A DNA stretch of 64,000 bases from DASVVT01 sp036386415 (GTDB lineage Bacteria; Acidobacteriota; Blastocatellia; Pyrinomonadales; Pyrinomonadaceae): NCBI GenBank assembly GCA_036386415.1, contig DASVVT010000065.1:1-64000 (forward strand). The letters are read 5' to 3'. Under the pieces are notes generated by a model. That model did not search any database. It had not been told where the DNA came from and saw only the letters and a program-made list of their open reading frames with translations. The position numbers and the translations under genes were made by a program. Position 1 is the stretch's first letter. The number at the start of each line of letters is the position of its first letter. Below, piece by piece: positions 25,140 to 33,949 of this stretch.

Positions 25140-25770
25140 ATAAACTTAGGTACAATTAAAGGAGTGATGAAAACTATGAATAGAGCAGGACTAATAAAAG
25201 TCTTTAGGTGAACCCACTCTCAGGGTATGAATCAGGGAAGCAAGAGAGTAAATGAAACAATGACCTAGAGCGATTACTGCGCCTATTTGACGGATATAAC
25301 AATAATCCAAGCTTATAGAGCAAATATGATAAAACTCAGATGAGCCGCCGATAATGATTCAAGAAGACGAGAAAACTCTTGACCGTATCTAGGCGAAAGT
25401 TCCTGAAGAAGATGTTAATTGTAACGTCAACTAGCGAGTAGTATAAAGTGGCCTGAACTTTTAAGTGACGCAACATAGGGAAGGATATTGCAAAAAAAGG
25501 ATGATAAGCCGTAATTTAGCCTGTAAATAGTTACTGATTTCTGGGAGGTATTAAAAATAAATCTCAGTTCGAGAGAACGAATTACCCCAGGAAGAAAAGA
25601 CCTATTGGACTATATAGCTCAACTGCCCAGGGTATGACCAGTGGCTAAAGATAAGAAGAAGTATGTTCCGCTAAAACAATAAATTCAGATAAAACCTTCA
25701 AAGACTTTGATGTTTCTCTTGTCACCAACAACAGATACAATAATTACCCACAATTCAATTAACTTTGAGG
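25140..25770 (+). pseudogene. Decayed gene remnant in the AT-rich island
   Basis: No open frame survives, but plus-strand pieces read like protein with scattered stops: LERLLRLFDGYNNNPSL, then MIQEDEKTLDRI, then AKVPEEDVNCNVN, and later SSRERITPGRKDLLDYIAQL. Frames change several times. This suggests a former gene of some 200 residues ahead of the restriction-like genes. The family is not recognised; a lost modification or accessory component is one possibility. Confidence 0.35.
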
Positions 25771-25784
25771 AGTAATAAACTAAT

Positions 25785-25997
25785 ATGGAAAAGATAGATG
25801 CGCTAGATTATATAAATAGAAAAGACCTCATTTATTGGATAGATAAACAATTTGTCCAAGAAACAGCCCAAGAAAGAATTGGTAGAGGTTTAAATGAAGA
25901 AGAACTGAACAGACTAATGAAATTAGTCGAATTTGGTTTATGGAATGTTGTTTTTGATACAGTTAAAATCGCGATTGATGAAGTCAATCAAGGTTGA
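25785..25997 (+). CDS. Small hypothetical protein of the restriction island, 70 aa
   Basis: An acidic, helical protein starting MEKIDALDYINRKDLIYWID, with no recognised domain. TTGAGGAG lies about 12 bases before the ATG. It ends 6 bases before the next gene, so the two are probably co-transcribed. AT-rich codon use matches the island and not the chromosome. It may be a control or accessory protein, but nothing in the sequence shows this. Confidence 0.55.
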   Translation: MEKIDALDYINRKDLIYWIDKQFVQETAQERIGRGLNEEELNRLMKLVEFGLWNVVFDTVKIAIDEVNQG

Positions 25998-26003
25998 GTA
26001 AAA

Positions 26004-26930
26004 ATGAGCAACTCAAAATCTATTGCCGAATCCCTAGCAAATGAATTTCTACAGTTAGCGAAGGAGTTTCAAGCGAATGTAGAACTTATAAAAGTTCTGA
26101 AATCGAGAACTTATAAAATCGCTGAAGCTAATGTTTTAATCAGAGCTGCAACGGAAGGATCGAATGGAAGATATTTTTACGGTTTAAATTATTTAACCGC
26201 CGAAGAAATGAATAATCTGGACAATCCTTTCATAGCTTTCATCTGTGGTTCGATAGAAAAGGTTTTAATTATTCCAGCAAACGTTCTATTCAAATATTTG
26301 CCTCAAATAAGCCATGATAGAAACGGCGAATACAAAATTATTATTGACAAAGACTTAAACATCACTCTTTTGGGCAAAGCTAACCGATTAAACTGTTCCG
26401 AGTTTGTAAATGCTTGGGAATTATTACTAAAACCTTATAAAGTGTCGGCAATTCAAAATTCAGTTGAAGAAAGTCTACATTCAGTAATACAAGGTAGATT
26501 GATTGAAATTGGAAACATACGCGGATTTCACACATTTTGCCCCGACAAGTCGAAAAAGTTTAATGATGTGGAGCTGGGAAACATCACTACATTAAATAAA
26601 TGTCCCGAACTGCAATTTTCCAATTATGATTTATTAAGAAAAATTGACGTACTTTGGTTTAGAGAGAAAGGTAAAAACTTTATTCCTGAAAATGCTTTTG
26701 AAGTTGAGATGTCAACTGGAACTTGGTCGGGTGTTGGAAGATTATCAACTTTAATTGATTACGAAAATGTCGGATTGTACATAATTTCAGACACTCCCAA
26801 AAAATTTGAACAAGTAATAAATGCGCTCGATTTTTGCAAAAGGTACAGTCACATAAAATCCGAAAACATCGGAGATTTATATTCAGCGGAAAAGAACTTG
26901 AAAGAGCTAAGATTATCAATAGGATTGTAA
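26004..26930 (+). CDS. Predicted restriction-type PD-(D/E)XK nuclease
   Basis: 308 aa, AT-rich. Family not firmly recognised. The C-terminal half has IDVLWFREKG (Asp215) followed by ENAFEVEMSTGTWSGVGRLS (Glu233, Glu235) and then strand-like GLYIISDT. This spacing resembles restriction nucleases in which E-x-E/K replaces the usual D-x-K. Its position between a small gene and a TdeIII-like endonuclease supports a restriction-related role (inference). Confidence 0.55.
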   Translation: MSNSKSIAESLANEFLQLAKEFQANVELIKVLKSRTYKIAEANVLIRAATEGSNGRYFYGLNYLTAEEMNNLDNPFIAFICGSIEKVLIIPANVLFKYLPQISHDRNGEYKIIIDKDLNITLLGKANRLNCSEFVNAWELLLKPYKVSAIQNSVEESLHSVIQGRLIEIGNIRGFHTFCPDKSKKFNDVELGNITTLNKCPELQFSNYDLLRKIDVLWFREKGKNFIPENAFEVEMSTGTWSGVGRLSTLIDYENVGLYIISDTPKKFEQVINALDFCKRYSHIKSENIGDLYSAEKNLKELRLSIGL

Positions 26931-26994
26931 TAAGAATGTTCTGCGAACGGCTTTTAGAAATAAGTTTCTCAAAGATAAACCTGAACCTGCTGCA

Positions 26995-27681
26995 ATGCCC
27001 TTTCATATTCGTTTATTAGGCAAAGATCGTCTTGCTTTATTCTCGTTTATTCACTCGTTAAATACTAATTTTGGCACAAGCATTTTTGAGCCAGTTGCGT
27101 TAGCTTTAGCAAAATCGACCTTCAAAACTGCTAAAGCGCAAGCGACGGCAGGAGAATATATCAGCAGTGAAGCCTTCAAGGTCATTCAGGAGATAATGAC
27201 CGATTTAACTGCTGCACAAGGCACACCAGATAAATTAGCTGAAATTGATAAGATCAGAGCAATTTGTCAAATAGGAGAAATGATAAAGGTAAAACCGACA
27301 AAGGTTGATGTTTTACTTGAAAGCCATAGCGGAGAATTATTTCTTTTTGATATAAAAACAGCGAAACCCAATGCAGGTAACTTCAAAGAATTTAAGCGAA
27401 CTCTTTTAGAGTGGATTGCTACAGTTTTAGCCGCGAATCCAAACGCGCATGTTTATTCCCTGATCGCTATTCCTTACAATCCTTATGCGCCGCAACCATA
27501 CAATCGCTGGACTATGCGTGGAATGTTAGATTTACCTAATGAATTAAAAGTCGCGGAAGAATTTTGGGATTTTCTCGGCGGGACAGGCGCATATCTGGAT
27601 TTACTAGATATTTTTGAACATGTAGGTATTGAATTACGCCCTGAAATTGACGATTATTTTAGAAAGTTTGCAACGATATAA
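26995..27681 (+). CDS. TdeIII-family type II restriction endonuclease
   Basis: 228 aa from the ATG. The segment RLLGKDRLALFSFIHSLNTN and FGTSIFEPVALALAKSTFK match the TdeIII restriction endonuclease family (PF09520). A PD-(D/E)XK core is visible as VDVLLES (Asp105) and FDIKTAK (Asp119, Lys121). In-frame codons upstream of the ATG (TAFRNKFLKDKPEPAA) also look like family sequence but have no ATG, and a stop precedes them, so the 5' end may be truncated or start at a rare codon. No cognate cytosine methyltransferase is seen in the window, which makes it an orphan or inactive enzyme. Confidence 0.8.
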   Translation: MPFHIRLLGKDRLALFSFIHSLNTNFGTSIFEPVALALAKSTFKTAKAQATAGEYISSEAFKVIQEIMTDLTAAQGTPDKLAEIDKIRAICQIGEMIKVKPTKVDVLLESHSGELFLFDIKTAKPNAGNFKEFKRTLLEWIATVLAANPNAHVYSLIAIPYNPYAPQPYNRWTMRGMLDLPNELKVAEEFWDFLGGTGAYLDLLDIFEHVGIELRPEIDDYFRKFATI

Positions 27682-27756
27682 ACCTCCAGGCGTGCGTATG
27701 CTACCAGATTGTACGTTATTAAAGATGACTCGTCCTCAGTACGCGTACCTCCCTAT

Positions 27757-27834
27757 AAAGTGGTTCTTCGAGTGCGGATGGTGAGACCACCAGTCCTCGC
27801 CGCCGAAGCACACGATGCTTTTTCCTGTGAGCAT
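27757..27834 (-). pseudogene. 5' fragment of a glycosyltransferase gene, cut by the island
   Basis: On the minus strand the ATG at 27834 opens MLTGKSIVCFGGEDWW then SHHPHSKNH, after which similarity stops at about 27759. It is about 87% identical over 75 bases to the 5' end of the glycosyltransferase at 23823-25028, but with enough differences to be a paralogue rather than a recent duplication. The remainder of the gene is absent. No gene is seen in 27840-28057. Confidence 0.75.
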
Positions 27835-28057
27835 CCGATGTTTTTACCGAAATTCAGGTTGACCCCGGCGCTGCTTAGACCTTTGAGTTACACAAAGGGC
27901 GCATAGAATCCAGACCCGAATACTAACATGCGAGAGCTAAGATTTGGATTACGAAACCCTTACCGTATTGGCCGTCATCAAGTCAAAAATGTAGCAGGGA
28001 TGATCCTGAATCTGTATAATGGCTGCGATGTTTGCGTCGCCGTCCACAATCGGTACT

Positions 28058-28477
28058 ATGACTCGCCGCTGTGCCGCCTTTGTCTTTGTGCTCTGGCTGG
28101 CTGGCGTAGGGTGCTTTGTTGGCTGCGAAATGAATGTGGCCGCCGCGCCCAAGCATGAATCACTAACTAAGTCGCAGACAGAATCATGCCCAGCCTTTTC
28201 GGGACACGATTGCTGTCAGAAGACAGAGGTGAGCAACGACGCGGCATCCATCACGATTCCTCCAAAAAAGACCGAAAATATTTCCTGTTGTCCGCTCACA
28301 GGACTATCCGCAGACCCTGCCCGTAGGGTAAGCACTTCGGATGCGCCGTTCGCTGTTGTACAGAGCACATCGTTGGTTGCGCCGGACACGCGAATATCAA
28401 CTCAACTTCCTACATCTAGGCTGAAGGTGCCTGACAGGGGAAGCACCTACCTTCGCTGTTGCGTCTTTCTGATTTAG
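28058..28477 (+). CDS. Small Cys-rich exported protein
   Basis: 139 aa from the Met at 28058 (152 aa from 28019). The start at 28058 gives MTRRCAAFVFVLWLAGVGCF, a signal peptide or lipoprotein-like N-terminus. The mature part has HDCCQKTE, ISCCPLTG and a C-terminal RCCVFLI, so paired cysteines recur. Family not recognised. It heads a plus-strand group with another CC-repeat protein and a TlpA-like protein, suggesting metal binding or thiol chemistry (inference). Confidence 0.6.
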   Translation: MTRRCAAFVFVLWLAGVGCFVGCEMNVAAAPKHESLTKSQTESCPAFSGHDCCQKTEVSNDAASITIPPKKTENISCCPLTGLSADPARRVSTSDAPFAVVQSTSLVAPDTRISTQLPTSRLKVPDRGSTYLRCCVFLI

Positions 28478-28559
28478 AAACGGGTCATCTATAGAGCGCG
28501 TCAATGAATCGTTCATTGGCGAAACCTATCACTCTTTTCTTCAATCAGGAGACGTACAA

Positions 28560-28973
28560 ATGAACAGAATCAAAGTTTTCGCTCTCACTCTGGCTCTCAG
28601 TGTGACTGGCTTTGTTTACGCCGCAGGCAGTAATGCGCAAACAACGGCGCAAGACAATAAGGGCCAGCCGAGCGCGAGTTGCTGTGCTTCGGGCGCGGAC
28701 TGTTGCAAAGATGGTGCGTGCTGCACGAGCCATAAATCCGACCACAAGAACCATTCCACCGCCCAACCGGCCGAGCATAACGGCGACAAAGAGAGTTGCT
28801 GCGAGTCAGGTGCTTCGTGTTGCAAAGAGGGCGCTTCCTGCTGTGCCGAACATAAGGCGCATGGCGAACAAGCCGACAAGCAGGCTTGCGAGATGAACCA
28901 TAAGGACGGCGCAGGCTGCTGCGGCGAGGGTGCAAGCTGCTGCACGGGCGGCGCCTGCTGCACGGCGCACTAG
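28560..28973 (+). CDS. Exported Cys-Cys repeat protein, predicted metal-binding
   Basis: 137 aa. Signal peptide MNRIKVFALTLALSVTGFVY precedes a mature chain with at least eight CC pairs in units like ASCCASGADCCKDGACC, ESCCESGASCCKEGASCC and GAGCCGEGASCCTGGACC, separated by His-rich linkers (SHKSDHKNH, EHKAHGEQ). Metallothionein-like binding of soft metals such as Cu, Zn or Cd outside the cytoplasm is likely. No database family is recognised. It is preceded by the 28058 gene and followed by the thioredoxin-like gene. Confidence 0.7.
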   Translation: MNRIKVFALTLALSVTGFVYAAGSNAQTTAQDNKGQPSASCCASGADCCKDGACCTSHKSDHKNHSTAQPAEHNGDKESCCESGASCCKEGASCCAEHKAHGEQADKQACEMNHKDGAGCCGEGASCCTGGACCTAH

Positions 28974-29110
28974 CAGTAAGACGGACGTTCTACCTCTGGC
29001 GGGGGCGCTCAAAGCGTCCCCGCTTCCTTCATTCCAACACCACAATTGACGATTACTGCGCCACGCAATGGTGAGGCGCTTAACTGTTCAATTTCGTCGG
29101 GAGACAAGCG

Positions 29111-30037
29111 ATGCGAAGTTGGTTGATAGCCTTTTTAATTTTGATTTCACTATCTGTCATCACGATGGCGCAAACGGGCGCGGTCAAACTCGAAGGGCAG
29201 GTGGTGTGCTGTGCCGAGTGTTGGGCGGAAGCTGACCGCACGAAGGTTGAATACGGCACGGCGGAAAATCTATTAAAGGCAAAGTCATGTGTTGAAGGTG
29301 GCGACCCGACGTTACTTGCGGTGCGCGAGGGTGACAAGTTTACGCTTTATCAGTTGGAGCAAGGCAAGTTTCGTCTGACCGGAAAGAATTGGCTTGAATA
29401 TGTCGGTAAGCGCATCGCCGTAACAGGCGCGGTGCATAAGAAAAAAGAGGCGAGCGTCATTCGCGTTGATACGCTCGAAGTGCTTGCGACAAGTATCGCG
29501 GAACGGGAAGCTGCAAACATGGTCGGCTCCGAAGTTGATTTAACGCTCAAAGATTTGTTCGGAGCAGAGCAGCGTTTGAGTGCGCTGAAAGGTCGTATTG
29601 TTGTGCTGAACTTTTGGGCGACCTACTGCGTGCCGTGCCGCAAAGAAATGCCCGACCTCGCGGCGATTCAGAATGAGTACGCGGCTTTGGGTGTGCAGGT
29701 CGTCGGCGCGTCAGCAGATGAAGCAGAAGATCGCGCTAAAGTCTTACAATTTATCAAGGAAACGAAAATCAACTTTCCCATCTGGACGGGCGCGACCACA
29801 GCCGACATGCTGCGCTTCGGCTTAGGCTCGGCGTTGCCTGGAACGGTCATCATTGGCAGAGATGGGCGCATTGCTAAAGTAATCTCTGGCATCGTCAATC
29901 AAGCTGACTTGAAAAAGCAGATTGATGCAATGCTCGCCTCTGCCGAAGCGACGGCGGCAAGTGTGCGAAAGGAAGAGGGAAAGAAATTGGCTTCCGTTAA
30001 GGAACGCTCAAGAGAAGTATCCAGCGTTCCGTCCTGA
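29111..30037 (+). CDS. Exported TlpA-like thioredoxin-fold protein with N-terminal beta domain
   Basis: 308 aa. Signal peptide MRSWLIAFLILISLSVITMA; GGGAG lies about 7 bases before the ATG. Residues about 25-130 form a separate domain with CCAECWAEADRTK. Residues about 138-290 are a redoxin/TlpA domain with NFWATYCVPCRKEMPDL; the active-site pair is Cys173 and Cys176. Such proteins reduce periplasmic disulfides. Next to CC-rich proteins it probably keeps cysteines reduced or handles metal-thiol stress. Confidence 0.85.
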   Translation: MRSWLIAFLILISLSVITMAQTGAVKLEGQVVCCAECWAEADRTKVEYGTAENLLKAKSCVEGGDPTLLAVREGDKFTLYQLEQGKFRLTGKNWLEYVGKRIAVTGAVHKKKEASVIRVDTLEVLATSIAEREAANMVGSEVDLTLKDLFGAEQRLSALKGRIVVLNFWATYCVPCRKEMPDLAAIQNEYAALGVQVVGASADEAEDRAKVLQFIKETKINFPIWTGATTADMLRFGLGSALPGTVIIGRDGRIAKVISGIVNQADLKKQIDAMLASAEATAASVRKEEGKKLASVKERSREVSSVPS

Positions 30038-30064
30038 CCGCTTTGACCGGGCGAAGGTCGCGCC

Positions 30065-30592
30065 GTGAGCGGGACGGGACAAGAAGATGAATATAAATGG
30101 ACGTACGGCGTACGCGTTGTCTCGAACGTGATTGACCGGGCGAAGTGGCGCAATACTTTGACGTATAGCTTTCACCCCCGCATTACAGCCGGAGTTGAAT
30201 ACAACCCGCTCGCCGCGAAAGTCTCGCCGCTTGCCAATATAGTGGCGCTCAAGGAGACGCACAAGCGTCCCGCTTTGATTCTCGGCACAAGCTCTGACCG
30301 GATAGGAACGCCCTCCGGTCAGTCTTTCTACGCGACTTTGAGCAAGAACTTGCGACACGCGACGGGCTGGCCGATTGCGCCTTATGCCGGTGTGGCATAC
30401 GGCACGTTTGAAGATCGCTTGAGAGCTATCGGCGGCTTGAACATCGACTTCACAGAGCGTTTGAGCTCAACCATTCTTTTCGATGGCGTGCGCGTGCATC
30501 CGACTGCAAACTATACGTGGGGGCGGCATCAGTTTGGAGTGATCTTCGAGCGCGGGCGGCATCCGGGCGTGAGTTATAGCATTTCATTCTAA
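30065..30592 (+). CDS. Predicted outer-membrane beta-barrel-like protein, 175 aa
   Basis: It starts at a GTG at 30065, 28 bases after the previous gene. The chain alternates polar and apolar residues in beta-strand style (NTLTYSFHPRITAGVEYNPL, FYATLSKNL, APYAGVAYGTFEDR) and ends in Phe (YSISF), the typical C-terminal signature of outer membrane barrels. There is no signal peptide, which is odd; an upstream in-frame stop rules out a simple extension, so it may be truncated. Confidence 0.55.
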   Translation: MSGTGQEDEYKWTYGVRVVSNVIDRAKWRNTLTYSFHPRITAGVEYNPLAAKVSPLANIVALKETHKRPALILGTSSDRIGTPSGQSFYATLSKNLRHATGWPIAPYAGVAYGTFEDRLRAIGGLNIDFTERLSSTILFDGVRVHPTANYTWGRHQFGVIFERGRHPGVSYSISF

Positions 30593-30702
30593 AACTTCAA
30601 CGAGGGACGCTGAAGCTTGATGCCTTCTCTTTAAGCAGATTTTGTGTGCCCGGGAGGGACACAGCCCTTTTCTCGGATATGGGGCGAGCACGCTGCCTCT
30701 AC

Positions 30703-31194
30703 TCATTTGCGGTTGCCCCTGACCAGATTGCGCAATTCTGCGCGCAGGCGCTCGATCTCTGAAAGCTTCTGCTCGACGACATCGAAGAGACTGGATTCGG
30801 CTTTGATGCCCTGCTCGATCAGGTAGGCCGCGGCCTCAGCCTTACTGTCAAAGACGCCCGCGTGTACCAAATCTTCTATTTTGTCCTGTGCGGCGGGCGA
30901 GAGCTTGACGTGATTGATGTCGCCGCTATTGATGGGCAGCACGCCTTTCATCTTCTGGCCGATGGCGCTGAGGGATTTTGGCATATGCCAGCGCCTCTCC
31001 GTCGCTCCGGTCTCGTCTGTATAACGCTCACCATTCTGCCTCGGCGCGTCATCAATAAAGTTATTAAAAGCCATCTTTATCTCTTCTTCGGCGGCGGGGT
31101 CTGCGGAGAGGTTGAGCGGCGGCGCACCGCAGGCCAGACAGAAGTTATACGTATCCTCATTCTCGTCCTCTCCGCAATGCTGGCACTCCCACAT
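30703..31194 (-). CDS. Zinc-ribbon plus ribbon-helix-helix-like protein
   Basis: 163 aa. The N-terminal WECQHCGEDENEDTYNFCLA has a CxxC pair and a second pair (CLAC) like a double zinc ribbon/RanBP2-type finger. The C-terminal LSPAAQDKIEDLVHAGVFDS and KAEAAAYLIEQG resemble the ribbon-helix-helix of Arc/CopG-like proteins, then a coiled coil. It could be a DNA-binding regulator or adaptor. It is transcribed separately from the plus-strand genes before it. Confidence 0.6.
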   Translation of the reverse strand: MWECQHCGEDENEDTYNFCLACGAPPLNLSADPAAEEEIKMAFNNFIDDAPRQNGERYTDETGATERRWHMPKSLSAIGQKMKGVLPINSGDINHVKLSPAAQDKIEDLVHAGVFDSKAEAAAYLIEQGIKAESSLFDVVEQKLSEIERLRAELRNLVRGNRK

Positions 31195-31344
31195 ACTGCC
31201 TCCTCAGGAATTTGGCCGGTCGGGGTTTCAGGTTGGAATAACGGTGAGTTTCTTTTACGCCTAATTCTTTCGCCGGTCAATAGTGATGTTAGTGGTCGCG
31301 CCGTCCGGTAAAAGAAACATGCACCTGATACACGGCACACGCTT

Positions 31345-32223
31345 TTACTTCTTCGCAGTTATGATGAGATTCCATCCGATGTTGCGCCGCAGTCGGCGGA
31401 ACAGGCTTTCAGGTATTAAGGGGCTGAGAATGCCGAGCTCCTGACGAATCATCTGCTCAACCTCTATCTTGATCTCCTTAAAAGGCTCAAACAGGGAGCG
31501 CGCCTGCTGGCGGCTGTAGACCTTGACCAGAGGGCGCGCATCCGCAGAAGAGTATTCCGTGTAGCGACTTAAAATTTCCCCAGGCGTGTGCCCGCGCAGG
31601 AAGTGGCCGCGCAGGATTCCTCGATTGAAGATGATCGCGCCCCAGTAGTGAAGAGAGTTGCGGTGATAGAGCATGACACGCGCCGTGCCGCCGTGCCTGA
31701 GCACGCGATGAATCTCGCGCACTCCCTGCTCCGTATCGGGCGTGTGATGCAGCACGCCGTTGGAGTAGACCACGTCGAAGCTCTCATCCTTGAAGGGCAA
31801 GCGCTCGCCGTCTGCAAGCAGAAACTCTGCGCGCCGCTCATAGAGCGCGAAGTGCAGCCTTGAGAGCTCGATTGAACGCGGCGTCAGATCAACGCCTGTG
31901 CATCGGGCTCCGCCCGCAGCAAACTGCAAGAGGTCTGTGCCCATGCCGCAGCCGACTTCGAGCAGTTGTTTTCCATCGAACTGGTCGAAGCCCATCACGC
32001 GCGGCATCCACGGAGCATACTCCTCGTAGCGATGACGCTCTACGCGGTCGAAGAATTCCCGTGTGGCGAATTCATACTTCTGCCCGTAGCGCGCGCCGCA
32101 CGGATCATGCGTCCACTGGCGGCGCGCCTTCTGTTTCTCAGCTTCAAGCAGAGTATCTTTCACCCTCACCTCTGTAACCATCAAGCACGCAGGCCGCTTC
32201 CCTCGCCCTGACCTGCGGAGCAA
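31345..32223 (-). CDS. Class I SAM-dependent methyltransferase
   Basis: 292 aa (278 from the Met at 32181, MVTEVRVKDTL, the preferred start). Motif I LLEVGCGMGTDLLQFAA, then FDVVYSNGVLHHTPDTEQG and VLRHGGTARVMLYHRNS. It is a paralogue of the enzyme at 17381, so the cluster holds two related methyltransferases. It is the first methyltransferase downstream of the glycosyltransferase at 32303. Confidence 0.85.
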   Translation of the reverse strand: MLRRSGRGKRPACLMVTEVRVKDTLLEAEKQKARRQWTHDPCGARYGQKYEFATREFFDRVERHRYEEYAPWMPRVMGFDQFDGKQLLEVGCGMGTDLLQFAAGGARCTGVDLTPRSIELSRLHFALYERRAEFLLADGERLPFKDESFDVVYSNGVLHHTPDTEQGVREIHRVLRHGGTARVMLYHRNSLHYWGAIIFNRGILRGHFLRGHTPGEILSRYTEYSSADARPLVKVYSRQQARSLFEPFKEIKIEVEQMIRQELGILSPLIPESLFRRLRRNIGWNLIITAKK

Positions 32224-32302
32224 CTATGCTGTCGGTGTTTCAAACAATATTATCTCTCAGGTTAGGATAGCGAGCACGCCTCCCGCTCGTATGCCCACCC
32301 GC

Positions 32303-33949
32303 TCAAACATGATCTTCATGCAATGCTGCATAAGCGCGTAGCACGCGCTCGGCGTTGTGCTCCCAAGTGTGGCGTTCGATGGCCTCTCTTCGTGCCGCCG
32401 CGCCGAGGCGCTGGCGCAGCTCCGCTGACTCAGACAAACTGATTATCGCCTCGCTCAAGGCGCGTGCGTCGCCAGGCTCAACTAGCAGGGCTGTCTCCCC
32501 GTCTGCCAGCACGTCTGCGATCTGGCCGAGGCGACTGGCGACGATGGCTTTCCCCATCGCCATGTATTCGAAGAGCTTCGTCGGCGAGCCGAAGAACTCG
32601 CTGCCGTCAGCCAGTGGAACGTGCGGCGAGACCAGCACGTCGCATGCATCAAGGAGCGCTGGCACGCGCTCGTGCGCGACTGCGCCCGTGAAGATGACCC
32701 TACTCTCGACGCCGCCCACGTTGACGATGCGCTCGGCCTCGTCGCGCTCTGCTCCGCTTCCGACCAGCAGAAACGTCACGCGCGCCGCCTCCGGCAGGAG
32801 AGTGATGGCTTCGGCCAGCACGAGCGCCCCGTGCCAGGGGCCGAACGTGCCGACGAAACCGGCGAGCATCGTATCATCCTTAATGCCCAACTCTTCACGC
32901 GCGCGCGCGCCTCCCACGCCGGGGCGAAACGTTTTCACATCGACCCCGTTCGGATTAACTACGATCTTCTCAACGTGCACGCCAGCGCGTAAAAGATTGC
33001 GACGCTCAACCTCTGAGACGACGAAGATACGCGTCGCCGCGCGCAGGTTCAGACGCTCGCAGCGTGCCAGGAGGCCGAGCATCCCGCTTCGATCCCAGTA
33101 ACGTCCGACCCATACTTCCGAGCCGTTGTACTCCAGAAAGAGCGGTCGCCCTGTGCGCAAGGTCGCTTCGACCCCTGCCCAAGTGAAACGCCCGTAGCGT
33201 TGATAGATGAAATCGGGCTGGGCGCGCTCTATCTCCCGGACGGCGCGACGCGTAAAAAGCAGGCTGTGGTGCAGGTCGAACGCAGCGCGCGTGACGCCCG
33301 ACGCGTCCGGCTCGATGATCTTCACAGGCGTACTCGCCCCGTCCAGCCCTGCTATTCGGTCGTTGCTGATGAGCGTCACGCGTGCGCCGCGCTCAACCGC
33401 AGCATTAATAAAGCCTTTAACGTGGCTCGCAGCGCCTCCGACCTGTGTGCCCGCGCCCGGCGTCGCGCGCAGGTATATGATGTCAGTCTGATCAGAGGCG
33501 GCGCGTCCGAGCTTTACATCGCCTGCGCCTCCCGGCGAGCGACTTCCGACTTCGCGCTCCAACCGCCGCAGCTCGCGCTCTGCGCGAATGATCGTGACTG
33601 CGCTCTGCGTCGCTTCGTGCGCGAGACGCCACGGCGCGCTCGCCAGGATACGAGCGCGCTGCTCTTCCCTGAACGCACCGTGCGCGTCCAGTATCACGGA
33701 GCGCTCCGCGCCCGCCAGCGCGCCGAATAAAAGGAGGGCGTTCTGCCCGCGCTGCCAGGCGAGCCGTTCGGTGGAGACAGCAAAAATATCCGGACGGCGC
33801 GCGCGTAGTGCGCGGAGGCGTGCGCGAAAGCTTCCGCGCTCTATCTCCACGCGCGGGATGCTTTCAATCGACGCCTGCGGGTAACGCCCGGCGAGCGTTT
33901 CGCGTGCGCGAGCCTCATCGCCGCTGAGCGCGAGCAAGACCACTCTCAT
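32303..33949 (-). CDS. GT4-like glycosyltransferase with long N-terminal extension
   Basis: 548 aa from the Met at 33949, chosen because its ATG overlaps the TGA of the upstream gene (ATGA), a translational-coupling signature. The first ~170 residues (MRVVLLALSGDEARA and on) form a region not typical of GT4. The GT-B domains follow: AGTQVGGAASHVKGFINAAV, NPNGVDVKTFRPGVG and FGSPTKLFEYMAMGKAIVAS (the Glu of the E-x7-E motif). It adds a sugar to the lipid-linked oligosaccharide. Confidence 0.85.
   Translation of the reverse strand: MRVVLLALSGDEARARETLAGRYPQASIESIPRVEIERGSFRARLRALRARRPDIFAVSTERLAWQRGQNALLLFGALAGAERSVILDAHGAFREEQRARILASAPWRLAHEATQSAVTIIRAERELRRLEREVGSRSPGGAGDVKLGRAASDQTDIIYLRATPGAGTQVGGAASHVKGFINAAVERGARVTLISNDRIAGLDGASTPVKIIEPDASGVTRAAFDLHHSLLFTRRAVREIERAQPDFIYQRYGRFTWAGVEATLRTGRPLFLEYNGSEVWVGRYWDRSGMLGLLARCERLNLRAATRIFVVSEVERRNLLRAGVHVEKIVVNPNGVDVKTFRPGVGGARAREELGIKDDTMLAGFVGTFGPWHGALVLAEAITLLPEAARVTFLLVGSGAERDEAERIVNVGGVESRVIFTGAVAHERVPALLDACDVLVSPHVPLADGSEFFGSPTKLFEYMAMGKAIVASRLGQIADVLADGETALLVEPGDARALSEAIISLSESAELRQRLGAAARREAIERHTWEHNAERVLRAYAALHEDHV

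Larger units (their letters stand above)
25029..27759. mobile_element. AT-rich foreign island with restriction-like genes
   Basis: Base composition drops sharply (many A/T runs, about 35% GC by eye) between two paralogous glycosyltransferase 5' ends (24954-25028 and 27759-27834). It carries three plus-strand frames and a decayed region. No transposase, integrase or direct terminal repeats were found, so the entry mechanism is unclear. Boundaries are estimated from where homology to the glycosyltransferases stops. Confidence 0.65.

Noticed and set aside
27949..28152. 67-codon minus-strand frame opposite the first Cys-rich gene
   Set aside because: No domain, no ribosome binding site, and the plus-strand frame has a signal peptide and paired cysteines.
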